Positions 1 to 7,624 of a stretch of 14,923 nucleotides of DNA are shown in pieces. Position 1 is the first letter of the stretch. Each line of letters begins with the position of its first letter. This stretch comes from Amoebophilaceae bacterium UBA1467. GTDB lineage: Bacteria; Bacteroidota; Bacteroidia; Cytophagales; Amoebophilaceae. The position numbers and the translations under genes are program-made. The stretch covers positions 1-14,923 of the forward strand of contig DCSL01000013.1 in NCBI GenBank assembly GCA_002325615.1, given 5' to 3'. The notes beneath the pieces were generated by a model. It saw only the letters and a list, made by a program, of their open reading frames with translations. It did no database searches and was not told the DNA's origin.

Positions 1-97
1 ATTTTTATATTGTGCACGGTAGTACGTTAGCATTCTTGTCAGCATTTTTTGGCACAGTATGTGGTGTCAACGAAGTGTATGGGTAATTCCAAAAGAT

Positions 98-118
98 AAT
101 TTTTTAACCCTAAAAACG
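98..118 (+). promoter_or_regulatory. AT-rich inverted repeat in the groES leader
   Basis: The six-base arms TTTTTA (101-106) and TAAAAA (111-116) flank the loop ACCC, 12 bases before the groES start codon. A closely similar element lies at the same place before groEL (431-451). There is no Shine-Dalgarno sequence, as is usual in Bacteroidota. The stretch TAATTTTT (97-104) matches seven of eight positions of the Bacteroidota -7 box TAnnTTTG, but no TTG lies at the proper distance upstream. It could be an operator, part of a promoter, or an AU-rich translation-enhancing leader; the sequence alone does not decide this. The duplication is seen directly and the function is inferred. Confidence 0.4.
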
Positions 119-128
119 TGTATTAATT

Positions 129-407
129 ATGAGCAACATACATATCAAACCATTAGCAGACCGAGTGTTGGTAGTACCTGCCCTTGCCGAAGAGAAAACA
201 GCAAGTGGCATCATTATTCCTGATACGGCTAAAGAAAAACCGCAGAGGGGTAAAGTAGTGGCTGTAGGCCCAGGAAAAGAAGACGAACCCATGACCGTAA
301 AAGTTGGTGATCACGTACTATATGGTAAATATGGAGGCACAGAAATCACCATCGAGGGTAACGACTACCTAATCATGCGCGAATCAGACATTTATGCAAT
401 TGTGTAG
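129..407 (+). CDS. groES: Co-chaperonin GroES (Hsp10)
   Basis: This is the heptameric cytoplasmic lid that caps the GroEL folding chamber. The 92-residue product has the normal family length. It shows the usual start ('IKPLADRVLV'), the mobile loop that contacts GroEL (roughly residues 19-33, with 'EEKTASGIIIPDTA'), then the 'RGKVVAVGPG' strand and the closing 'GNDYLIMRESDIYAIV'. The ATG at 129 is chosen because the protein then begins where other GroES proteins begin. No Shine-Dalgarno is visible. The gene lies 50 bases ahead of groEL in the usual groESL order. No CIRCE operator is found upstream, so HrcA-type control is not supported here. Confidence 0.97.
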   Translation: MSNIHIKPLADRVLVVPALAEEKTASGIIIPDTAKEKPQRGKVVAVGPGKEDEPMTVKVGDHVLYGKYGGTEITIEGNDYLIMRESDIYAIV

Positions 408-430
408 CCAAGCAGGCTTTTCAGAAATTC

Positions 431-451
431 AATTTTTAACTTAAAAACACG
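431..451 (+). promoter_or_regulatory. AT-rich inverted repeat in the groEL leader
   Basis: The arms TTTTTAA (433-439) and TTAAAAA (441-447) are perfect complements around a single C, ending 10 bases before the groEL ATG. The segment AATTTTTAAC(T)TAAAAAC closely matches the groES leader element at 98-118. Its position between the two genes suggests it acts on groEL translation, transcription or mRNA processing, but nothing seen separates these possibilities. Confidence 0.4.
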
Positions 452-457
452 ATCAAC

Positions 458-2086
458 ATGGCAAAAACTATACTGTTCGGTTCAGAAGCACGTGAAAAGC
501 TAAAAAAAGGCGTGGATACCATGGCCAATGCGGTCAAGCTCACGCTAGGACCTAAAGGGCGAAACGTCATATTAGATAAAAAATTCGGTGCACCCAGCAT
601 TACCAAAGATGGCATCTCTGTGGCCAAGGAGATTGAGTTGAAAGACCCAATAGAAAACATGGGCGCTCAACTTGTCAAAGAAGTTGCCTCCAAAACAGCG
701 GATAGTGCTGGAGATGGTACGACTACGGCTACGTTACTAGCACAATCTATTTTTACCAACGGTATCAAAAACGTGGCTGCGGGTGCTAATCCTATGGACC
801 TAAAGCGAGGCATTGACAAAGCTATTGCAGCCGTCGTGGAGCAGCTCAAGAAAAACTCTAAGCCTATCAGTGGTTCCAAGGAAATAGAGCAAGTAGCTAC
901 TATCTCGGCCAACAACGACAGCATGATTGGTAAGATGATTGCCGATGCTATGGACAAAGTTGGCAAAGATGGGGTTATCACTGTAGAAGAAGCCAAAGGC
1001 ACAGCTACCGAAGTAAAAGTTGTAGAAGGCATGGAATTTGACCGTGGCTACCTCTCTCCTTATTTTGTGACTAACACAGAGAAAATGGAGGCAGAGCTTG
1101 ACAATCCCTACATTTTGATTTACGACAAGAAAGTGTCTTCTATGAAGGAGTTGCTCCCTCTGCTTGAAAGTGTATCCCAGACCGGAAAACCTCTATTGAT
1201 TATTGCCGAGGACGTAGATGGCGAAGCTTTAGCTACGCTGGTAGTCAACAAAATACGCGGGTCACTCAAAGTAGCTGCTGTGAAAGCACCTGGCTTTGGT
1301 GATAGAAGAAAGGCCATGTTGGAGGACATAGCTGTGCTTACGGGGGGTACTTTGATCTCCGAAGAAAGAGGTTATAAGCTTGAAAATGCTACCTTGGATT
1401 ACTTAGGTACCGCTGAAAAAGTCAACATGGATAAGGAGAATACCATCATTGTGAATGGCAGCGGGAAGAAAGAGGATATCCAAGCGAGGATCAATCAACT
1501 CAAAGTTCAAATAGAGAACACTACGTCGGACTACGACAAGGAAAAGCTCCAAGAGCGTTTGGCTAAACTTTCAGGTGGTGTGGCTATCCTCTACATTGGA
1601 GCAGCCACAGAGGTAGAGATGAAAGAAAAAAAGGACCGTGTAGATGACGCTCTGCATGCCACCAGAGCAGCTGTGCAAGAAGGTATTGTGCCAGGTGGTG
1701 GTGTGGCCCTCGTCCGCACCATGGGTGTGCTTGCGGGCGTTCAGGTAGACAACGAAGATCAAACCACAGGTGTAGCCATTGTTGCAGCCGCTTTAGAAGC
1801 TCCGTTGAGAACTATTGTGGCCAATGCCGGAGGCGAAGGTTCTATCGTTCTGCAAAAGGTCAAAGAAGGCAAGGACGATTTTGGTTACAATGCCAGAACA
1901 GATGAGTACGAAAATCTGTATAAAGCGGGAGTCATTGACCCTACTAAGGTGACCAGGCTGGCGTTAGAGAATGCAGCGTCTATAGCCTCTTTACTTCTGA
2001 CTACCGAGTGTGTGGTGGCAGAAGATCCCGAAGAAGCAAAAGCTGCTTCAGCAATGGGTGGTGGTGGTATGGGTGGCATGATGTAA
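458..2086 (+). CDS. groEL: Chaperonin GroEL (Hsp60)
   Basis: This is the ATP-driven chaperonin that folds client proteins in the cytoplasm together with GroES. The 542 residues match the family length and nothing is missing. Visible marks are the N-terminus 'MAKTILFGSEAREKLKKG', the ATP-site segments 'TLGPKGRNV' (29-37) and 'GDGTTT' (85-90), the hydrolysis-associated 'RVDDALHATRAAV' with 'GIVPGGGVAL' in the second equatorial part, and the flexible Gly-Met tail 'GGGGMGGMM'. The start is fixed by the family N-terminus. It is co-directional with groES (50-base gap) and is followed 21 bases later by a strong terminator, so groES-groEL form a complete transcription unit. Confidence 0.98.
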   Translation: MAKTILFGSEAREKLKKGVDTMANAVKLTLGPKGRNVILDKKFGAPSITKDGISVAKEIELKDPIENMGAQLVKEVASKTADSAGDGTTTATLLAQSIFTNGIKNVAAGANPMDLKRGIDKAIAAVVEQLKKNSKPISGSKEIEQVATISANNDSMIGKMIADAMDKVGKDGVITVEEAKGTATEVKVVEGMEFDRGYLSPYFVTNTEKMEAELDNPYILIYDKKVSSMKELLPLLESVSQTGKPLLIIAEDVDGEALATLVVNKIRGSLKVAAVKAPGFGDRRKAMLEDIAVLTGGTLISEERGYKLENATLDYLGTAEKVNMDKENTIIVNGSGKKEDIQARINQLKVQIENTTSDYDKEKLQERLAKLSGGVAILYIGAATEVEMKEKKDRVDDALHATRAAVQEGIVPGGGVALVRTMGVLAGVQVDNEDQTTGVAIVAAALEAPLRTIVANAGGEGSIVLQKVKEGKDDFGYNARTDEYENLYKAGVIDPTKVTRLALENAASIASLLLTTECVVAEDPEEAKAASAMGGGGMGGMM

Positions 2087-2107
2087 TCTGACTGTCCTGC
2101 ACTATGC

Positions 2108-2143
2108 AAGATCCCGGGTCCGCAAGACTCGGGATCTTTTTTT
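2108..2143 (+). terminator. Intrinsic terminator after groEL
   Basis: A 13-pair stem (2108-2120 with 2126-2138, containing one G-U pair) with a five-base loop runs straight into a T-run ending at 2143. It separates groES-groEL from the next operon. Confidence 0.92.
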
Positions 2144-2182
2144 GCATGCGCATCTTCTGTGATAAGTGCATAGCAGTCTTGC

Positions 2183-2190
2183 TATATTTG
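2183..2190 (+). promoter_or_regulatory. Bacteroidota-type -7 box for the hydrolase-parAB-dapB-lepB operon
   Basis: TATATTTG matches the Bacteroidota primary-sigma -7 consensus TAnnTTTG exactly. It sits 40 bases after the groEL terminator and 33 bases before the ATG at 2224, where the promoter of the next operon should be. The -33 TTG is not clear: only CTG-like bases lie at about the right distance. The call rests on the exact -7 match and the position. Confidence 0.55.
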
Positions 2191-2223
2191 GGAAGTTTTT
2201 GTCTAACAAACTATGCGCTCCTT

Positions 2224-2905
2224 ATGAAGGTCACTTTTTTAGGGCATGCCTGCTTTCTGGTAGAAGCCAACAATACCAAGTTACTCTTTGACCCCTACAT
2301 TTCTCCCAACCCACTTGCTCAAACGGTTGATATAGATGCTGTCAAAGCTGACTACATATTCCTTTCCCACGGCCATTATGACCATGTGGCAGATGTAGAG
2401 CGAATTTATCACAACCACCCTGCCACTATTTATTGCCAACCTTGAGATGACTAACTGGTACGAGAAAAAAGGCATCGCTAGATCACTGCCTCTTAAGCCT
2501 GGAGGTAAACGAGTATTAGACTTTGGTACTATTAAAGCGGTGTACGAACCGCATTCTAGCTCTATGCCTGATGGTAGCTATGTAGGTTGTGCTATGGGAT
2601 TTGTGATACAAAGTGGAGATAAAGCCTTTTATTTTGCTGGAGACACTGCATTGCACCAAGATATGAAGCAAATTGGCATATTCTACGACATTGACTTTGC
2701 TATTTTACCCATAGGAGACACCTTCACGATGGGCATTGAGGAGGCCTTGTATGCGGCAGACTATGTGGGAACTGAAAAAATAATCGGTATGCACTACGAT
2801 AGTTTCCCAGGTATTGAAATTGATCACGAGAAGGTAAAACGAATTGCAGAAGAACGAGGTAAAACACTTATCTTGATGGACGTGGGTCAGACTACTGAAT
2901 TCTAA
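2224..2905 (+). pseudogene. UPF0173-family metal-dependent hydrolase (beta-lactamase fold), frameshifted
   Basis: Two adjacent frames together make one hydrolase of about 226 residues, the usual family length. The first frame (2224-2445, 73 residues) starts 'MKVTFLGHACFLVE' and holds the metal-binding motif 'SHGHYDH' (48-54), then stops at TGA 2443-2445. The second frame continues with 'NLEMTNWYEKKG', 'HSSSMPDGSYVG', 'YFAGDTALHQDMK', 'LPIGDTFTMG' and 'GMHYDSFPGI', and ends at 2905. Removing one T in TATTTATT (about 2427-2434) restores 'ATIYANLEMTNW', which fits the family. The downstream half has no other damage, so the event is recent, a sequencing or assembly error, or recoded. The substrate is unknown for this family. 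The stop codon overlaps the parA start (TAATG). Confidence 0.85.
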
Positions 2906-3699
2906 TGGGAAAAATAATCGCCATTGCCAATCAAAAAGGAGGCGTCGGCAAGACAACTACTGCGATTAACTTAGCTGCCAGCTTAGCTGTACTGGAGCAC
3001 AGGACCCTTCTTGTAGACGTTGACCCACAAGCCAATGCTACTTCTGGCTTGGGCATTGATCCTAGGAAAGTCACCAGTAGCATCTATGAATGCATGATCA
3101 ACGTAGCTAAGCCTAGCAGTATAGTCCAAAAAACGGCTATTCAGTACCTAGAGATTATTCCTTCGCATATCAATCTTGTCGGAGCGGAAGTGGAGATGAT
3201 TAATTTTGAAAGTAGGGAGACAAAAATGCGTACACCTCTGGCCGCACTCAGTAAAGAGTATGAGTATATTATTATTGACTGTGCCCCCTCTTTAGGGCTG
3301 ATCACCATCAACGCCCTGACCGCTGCTGACTCCTTGATCATACCTGTGCAGTGTGAATACTTTGCGTTGGAGGGGCTAGGTAAGCTACTGAACACTACCA
3401 AGATCATTCAGTCTCGGCTAAATCCTGAGCTAGAAATCGAGGGAATACTCCTAACCATGTACGATTCTAGGCTCCGCCTTTCTAATCAGATAGTAGAAGA
3501 GGTGAAGAAGCATTTTCAAAAAATGGTATTTGAGACCATTATTCCCAGGAATATCAAATTGGGCGAAGCACCGAGCTTTGGTAAGCCTGCTATTTTGTAT
3601 GATGGCGAAAGCAAAGGGGCTATAAGCTATCTCAATCTCGCCAAAGAAATTGTTAATAAGCAAGTGACACAGCATATAGCCACTTCACTAGTAGTATGA
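2905..3699 (+). CDS. parA: Chromosome-partitioning ATPase ParA/Soj
   Basis: This is a ParA/MinD-superfamily ATPase that binds the nucleoid and moves ParB-parS complexes during chromosome segregation. The 264 residues match the chromosomal Soj type, which lacks the N-terminal DNA-binding domain of many plasmid ParAs. Visible motifs are the deviant Walker A 'KGGVGKTT' (11-18) with the signature lysine, 'LLVDVDPQANAT' (35-46), and Walker B 'IIIDCAPS' (122-129, Asp125). The start ATG shares its A with the upstream stop (TAATG), and its own stop overlaps parB by ATGA, so translation is coupled through the operon. The distance from any plasmid function and the housekeeping neighbours argue for a chromosomal role. 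Confidence 0.95.
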   Translation: MGKIIAIANQKGGVGKTTTAINLAASLAVLEHRTLLVDVDPQANATSGLGIDPRKVTSSIYECMINVAKPSSIVQKTAIQYLEIIPSHINLVGAEVEMINFESRETKMRTPLAALSKEYEYIIIDCAPSLGLITINALTAADSLIIPVQCEYFALEGLGKLLNTTKIIQSRLNPELEIEGILLTMYDSRLRLSNQIVEEVKKHFQKMVFETIIPRNIKLGEAPSFGKPAILYDGESKGAISYLNLAKEIVNKQVTQHIATSLVV

Positions 3700-4592
3700 T
3701 CACACCAAAGATACCACAGCGGAAAAATGCGTTGGGAAGGGGGCTCAATGCCTTGCTAGAGGATGCTCCTTCCTTGGCAGAAGATGGGCATATCAATCCC
3801 ATACAAGATATTGCTATCGAAAAAATTCAGGTCAATCCCTTCCAACCTAGGAAAGACTTTGACCCCACTGCTTTGCAGGAATTGCGGGACTCTATTGAGC
3901 TGCATGGTATTATTCAGCCTCTTACTGTCAGACAGTTAGCGCCATCAACGTACCAGCTTATTGCCGGAGAGCGGAGGCTACAAGCAGCTAAGATGGCAGG
4001 ACTCACTCGCATCCCTGCTTATGTCCGCACCGCTGACGATCAGCAAATGCTAGAAATAGCGCTTGTTGAGAACATCCAGCGAGAAAACCTGAATCCCATT
4101 GAAATAGCTTTAAGCTACCAGCGACTACTGACTGAGTGTCAAATTAAACAAGAAACGCTAGGCGCTAGGGTAGGGAAGAATAGAGTAACAGTAAACAATT
4201 ATCTGAGATTACTCAAACTTCCTCCTGACATCCAGATTGCGTTGCGTGACCAAAAGATTGGAATGGGGCATGCCAGGGCACTCATTAATGTGGAAGCTGT
4301 TGATGCGCAGCTAGGCATTTTCAAAGAGATCATTGAAGAAGATCTCTCAGTGAGAAATGTAGAAGCACTTGTCAGGAACCTATCTCATGGTAAGCCTAAA
4401 AAAGTATCACAGAAGAAAAAGGTGAGGACTATATTGGAAAGTATGATGAAGGACTCCAGCACCAAGTTGGCTAGTCGGCTAGCAACCCGGGTAAAAATCC
4501 ATATGAGTACGCAAGAAAGAGGTGAAATCAAAATAGCATTTGCTGATACAAAGGACTTGAATAGAATCCTGAAAATGCTAGTAGCAGATTGA
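3696..4592 (+). CDS. parB: Chromosome-partitioning protein ParB/Spo0J
   Basis: This is a CTP-dependent DNA clamp that loads at parS sites and works with ParA. Domain order in 298 residues: N-terminal ParA-contact segment 'GRGLNALL' (14-21); the ParB/sulfiredoxin-like CTP domain with 'NPFQPRKDF' (47-55), 'GIIQPLTV' (71-78), the CTP-binding 'GERR' (91-94) and 'ENIQRENLNPIE' (125-136); a helix-turn-helix region around 152-176; and a basic linker with C-terminal dimerisation part. The ATG overlaps the parA stop (ATGA). No good parS palindrome is visible in this window; the nearest CACGTG (489-494, inside groEL) has only a partial right half. Confidence 0.95.
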   Translation: MITPKIPQRKNALGRGLNALLEDAPSLAEDGHINPIQDIAIEKIQVNPFQPRKDFDPTALQELRDSIELHGIIQPLTVRQLAPSTYQLIAGERRLQAAKMAGLTRIPAYVRTADDQQMLEIALVENIQRENLNPIEIALSYQRLLTECQIKQETLGARVGKNRVTVNNYLRLLKLPPDIQIALRDQKIGMGHARALINVEAVDAQLGIFKEIIEEDLSVRNVEALVRNLSHGKPKKVSQKKKVRTILESMMKDSSTKLASRLATRVKIHMSTQERGEIKIAFADTKDLNRILKMLVAD

Positions 4593-5257
4593 TGGCGATG
4601 CGACGCGTTTTTGTCCTGATGAATTGGCTGTTTTGCATCCATGTTACAACTGTATTGGCCGCCACACCTCAACAAAAACACGCATGGAAGCATTCGCTTG
4701 CGCAGAGCAGGAACAGGGCTATAGCACCCCCTATAACTCCCCAAGTGGCTGGTGATGCTTCTCCCCATACCACTGCGCAGCAAGCCCCCACACCTACTGC
4801 CGCTGCACAAGATGCTACAAAGCAACGCCGCTACATAGCTGAAGAAATGGTGATGCAACAAGCTTGGATATATTCTGCTGTCTTGCCAGGCTGGGGGCAA
4901 GTTTACAATGAGCACTACTGGAAGGTGCCAGCTATCTATGCGGGTTTTGCTGGGCTTGGTTGGGGTGCTATTTACTACCATAAGGAATACATTAATTACA
5001 AGGCAGAGCTGATCCAAAAAAAGAGGCCGAATAACCTGAATAACTATGTGAATGAATGTAGAATGGGCCGAGATCTTTGTATTATTTTCGCGGCCCTGTG
5101 GTACGTTGTTAATATTTTTGATGCCTATGTGGGGTCCAGCCTAAAGACCTTTACATTGTCTGATGATATAAGCATGGAGGTGCAACCAAGTGTGCTGCCT
5201 ACAGTACAAAACAAGCCCAACGTAGGACTCAGTCTGACATTAAGTTTTGGAAAATGA
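4592..5257 (+). CDS. DUF5683 membrane protein
   Basis: This 221-residue protein is of unknown function and carries the DUF5683 region typical of Bacteroidota. The ATG at 4592 is preferred over the in-frame TTG at 4589 because it forms a TGATG junction with the parB stop. The N-terminus (1-24) looks like a signal peptide ending near 'VLAA'. An Ala/Pro/Thr/Gln-rich spacer follows (about 45-77). The conserved part starts at 'AWIYSAVLPGWGQVYNEHYW' (91-110) and has one hydrophobic segment at 111-129 and another at about 161-180. It sits between parB and dapB as in many Bacteroidota genomes, so it is a conserved passenger of this operon. The assignment is from recalled family pattern. Confidence 0.75.
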   Translation: MAMRRVFVLMNWLFCIHVTTVLAATPQQKHAWKHSLAQSRNRAIAPPITPQVAGDASPHTTAQQAPTPTAAAQDATKQRRYIAEEMVMQQAWIYSAVLPGWGQVYNEHYWKVPAIYAGFAGLGWGAIYYHKEYINYKAELIQKKRPNNLNNYVNECRMGRDLCIIFAALWYVVNIFDAYVGSSLKTFTLSDDISMEVQPSVLPTVQNKPNVGLSLTLSFGK

Positions 5258-5979
5258 GAATGCTCTTGATTGGTTATGGAAAGATGGGGCAGGCTATCGA
5301 GCACGTTGCTTTGCAGAGAGGTCACCGTATTACTCATAAGATAGACCTGAGCAACAGTGCTTCCTTGGCTACCGTCAATCCAAAGACAGTCGATGTAGCG
5401 CTAGAGTTTAGCCAGCCTACAGCTGCTTACAGTAATATCTACCAATGCCTCGCTAAAAATATTCCGGTCATCTCCGGCACTACGGGTTGGCTGGCCAAAA
5501 AGGAGGAGTTATGTGCGTATTGCAAAGTGTACCAAGGCACTTTTTTCTATGCTTCCAACTTCAGCATAGGTATGAATATTCTTTGTAAGGTCAATACCTT
5601 TCTAGCCAAACTCATGGACCCGTATCCTGAATATGAGGTGACACTAGCAGAGGAGCACCACTTGGAGAAAAAAGACGCCCCCAGCGGCACAGCCATTGCG
5701 CTTGCTGAAGGCATTATTCAAAACATGCATCGTAAGAATAGATGGGAAATTTTTCCTGCACAACAAAAAGACAGTCTAGGTATTCTGGTCAAAAGAGAAC
5801 CAGATGTGCCTGGAACGCATACGATCACTTACACCGCTCCACCAGACACATTGGAGCTCAAACATACAGCCCATAGTCGAGAAGGCTTTGCCCTGGGCGT
5901 TGTTTTGGTAGCAGAGTGGATCCAAGACAAGCAAGGTATTTTAGGCATGGAAGATTTTCTGCGGTTAGACGATTGCTAA
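5254..5979 (+). CDS. dapB: 4-hydroxy-tetrahydrodipicolinate reductase
   Basis: It reduces 4-hydroxy-tetrahydrodipicolinate with NAD(P)H in the diaminopimelate/lysine pathway, which also supplies peptidoglycan precursors. The 241-residue length fits the shorter Bacteroidota DapB. The nucleotide-binding 'GYGKMGQ' is at 7-13, 'SGTTGW' at 74-79, and the catalytic motif 'EEHHLEKKDAPSGTA' at 133-147, with His135/His136 and Lys139 in the expected places. All active-site elements are present. The start overlaps the preceding stop by ATGA. Retention of dapB suggests the organism makes diaminopimelate; no other dap gene is in the window. Confidence 0.95.
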   Translation: MRMLLIGYGKMGQAIEHVALQRGHRITHKIDLSNSASLATVNPKTVDVALEFSQPTAAYSNIYQCLAKNIPVISGTTGWLAKKEELCAYCKVYQGTFFYASNFSIGMNILCKVNTFLAKLMDPYPEYEVTLAEEHHLEKKDAPSGTAIALAEGIIQNMHRKNRWEIFPAQQKDSLGILVKREPDVPGTHTITYTAPPDTLELKHTAHSREGFALGVVLVAEWIQDKQGILGMEDFLRLDDC

Positions 5980-6022
5980 GGATGAATGACAAGCACCTAT
6001 TTTTTCCTCAACGACGTACTCA

Positions 6023-7096
6023 ATGAAGTTTTCTAAGAAAGCACCACCTCAACAAATCTCTAAGCCCCGAGAGTGGCTCAATGCCTTGGTATTTGCTGTG
6101 GTTGTTGCTAGCATCGTTCGTTGGCTGGCCCTAGAAGCTTTTACCATCCCTAGCTCCTCTATGGAGCAAACTTTGCTTACTGGCGACTTTATTTTTGTAA
6201 GTAAGCTGCACTATGGGGCGCGTACCCCTAAAACGCTGCTACAAATTCCTTTGACCCATCAAACAATTGGCAGCACAGGAATTCCTTCTTACCTGGACTG
6301 GATTCAGCTTCCTATGTACCGGTTGCCTGGTTACTCTCGTATTAAGAGAGGCGACAAAGTAGTTTTTAACTATCCCATGGAATTAGATAGACCTATCGAC
6401 TTGCGTACCTATTACATCAAACGTTGTGTAGGGCTACCGGGAGATGTACTCCGAATCCATGATGCACAAGTATACGTCAATAATGAGCCACAACCACAGT
6501 ATCTAGGACTACAATACTGCTATTACCTTAAAACGACAACCACACTCCAAGATCGGTTTTTCAGGCAATATGCCATTCGTGAATACTTTCCTGTACAAGC
6601 AGGATACTTAGTGCATACTACTCCTGATACAGCTACACAGCTAGAAAAACTTGCCTCCATTCAGGAAGTGCACTGCATGGTGATGCCCCAAGGAATGGCA
6701 GATCCACAGATATATCCCAGTAGCACAACTTGTCCCTGGAATAGAGATCACTTTGGACCCATTACTGTGCCCGCCAAAGGTGTGACTATTCTAATCAACG
6801 AAAAAAATTTGGCGCAGTACGAACGTGTCATCACTTACCATGAAGGCCACAAAGAAGTTCAAATCGATAACAATCAGCTCTGGATTGATGGCCAGCAGGT
6901 AGAAGCTTATACCTTTCGGCAAGATTATTACTTTATGATGGGCGACAACCGGCACAATTCAGAGGACGCGCGCTGCTGGAGCTTTGTGCCCCAAGACCAT
7001 GTTGTGGGGAAAGCAGTTTTTATCTTATTTTCGCTGGATCCCAACAAGCAGTTTTTAGGCAAGATACGCTGGAAACGTATGATGAGGTTGGTTTAG
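6023..7096 (+). CDS. lepB: Type I signal peptidase
   Basis: This inner-membrane serine protease (family S26) removes signal peptides from exported proteins. In 357 residues there is one N-terminal membrane segment (about 18-40). The nucleophile box 'IPSSSMEQTLLTGDFI' (42-57) follows with Ser46, then the general-base box 'YYIKRCVGLPGD' with Lys123, and box E 'MGDNRHNSEDAR' (306-317). The long insert between the Lys box and box E is usual for Bacteroidota LepB. It lies 43 bases after dapB, probably in the same operon, and is followed 10 bases later by rnpB. Likely clients within this window are both outer-membrane proteins and the DUF5683 protein. Confidence 0.95.
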   Translation: MKFSKKAPPQQISKPREWLNALVFAVVVASIVRWLALEAFTIPSSSMEQTLLTGDFIFVSKLHYGARTPKTLLQIPLTHQTIGSTGIPSYLDWIQLPMYRLPGYSRIKRGDKVVFNYPMELDRPIDLRTYYIKRCVGLPGDVLRIHDAQVYVNNEPQPQYLGLQYCYYLKTTTTLQDRFFRQYAIREYFPVQAGYLVHTTPDTATQLEKLASIQEVHCMVMPQGMADPQIYPSSTTCPWNRDHFGPITVPAKGVTILINEKNLAQYERVITYHEGHKEVQIDNNQLWIDGQQVEAYTFRQDYYFMMGDNRHNSEDARCWSFVPQDHVVGKAVFILFSLDPNKQFLGKIRWKRMMRLV

Positions 7097-7106
7097 CTAC
7101 TGAGTA

Positions 7107-7510
7107 TACAAGTAAGCTGGCTTACCGCCTTGGGTAACCCAGGGAGGAAAGTCCGGGCAACGCAGAGCACCCTACTTCCTAACAGGAAGGCGCCTGGTCT
7201 CAAAGCCAGGTGACAGCTAGTGCCACAGAAAATAAACCGCTTTGCTTTAAGCAGAGTAAGGGTGAAAAGGTGGAGTAAGTGCCCACCGCTTGGCTGGTGA
7301 CAGCGAAGGCACGGTAAACCTTAGGGGTTGAAAGGCCAAATAAATACTGCATCTCTATCATAGGGTCACAGGTGGCTCGCTTGTGTTTCGCACATTGAAA
7401 GGCAGTATGGGTAGGCTGATAGAGGCTGTGAGTGATCACAGTCCCAGATAAATGGTAAGCATGTTGGCCTTGTGCTAACATACAGAACCCGGCTTATAGG
7501 CTTGCTTGTT
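7107..7510 (+). ncRNA. rnpB: RNase P RNA, bacterial class A
   Basis: This is the catalytic RNA that trims the 5' leader of tRNA precursors. The diagnostic 5' core GAGGAAAGTCCGGGC lies at 7144-7158 and the matching 3' core ACAGAACCCGGCTTAT at 7482-7497. Helix P1 forms between 7108-7117 and 7500-7509 with one G-U pair, which sets the ends. A short TGGG/CCCA hairpin (about 7133-7142) fits P3, and the GGCACGGTAAACC stretch near 7308-7320 is also typical. It begins 10 bases after the lepB stop. P1 is followed by ATTTTT (7511-7516), which may end the transcript. I see no clear separate promoter, so it may be processed from the lepB transcript. The exact ends are good to a few bases. Confidence 0.95.
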
Positions 7511-7624
7511 ATTTTTCATTGGCATTGGGTCACTCAATCATCGAAGAAGGCCTAAGCGTCTACGCTTGATGTTCATTCGGCGTTGCAGCAAATTATCTCC
7601 ATGACAAAGTCCCACAATCACTAG

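Noticed and set aside
27..53. Possible CIRCE (HrcA) operator upstream of groES, from TTAGCATTC at 27-35
   Set aside because: Only the left half resembles the consensus TTAGCACTC; at the nine-base spacing the right half (TTTTTTGGC) does not match GAGTGCTAA.
484..499. parS-like site around CACGTG in groEL
   Set aside because: The right side (GTGAAAAG) matches six of eight bases of GTGAAACA, but the left half does not match, so it is not a credible ParB site.
7553..7566. Short inverted repeat AAGCGT-CT-ACGCTT after rnpB
   Set aside because: Two-base loop and no T-run, so it does not look like a terminator; it is too short to interpret.
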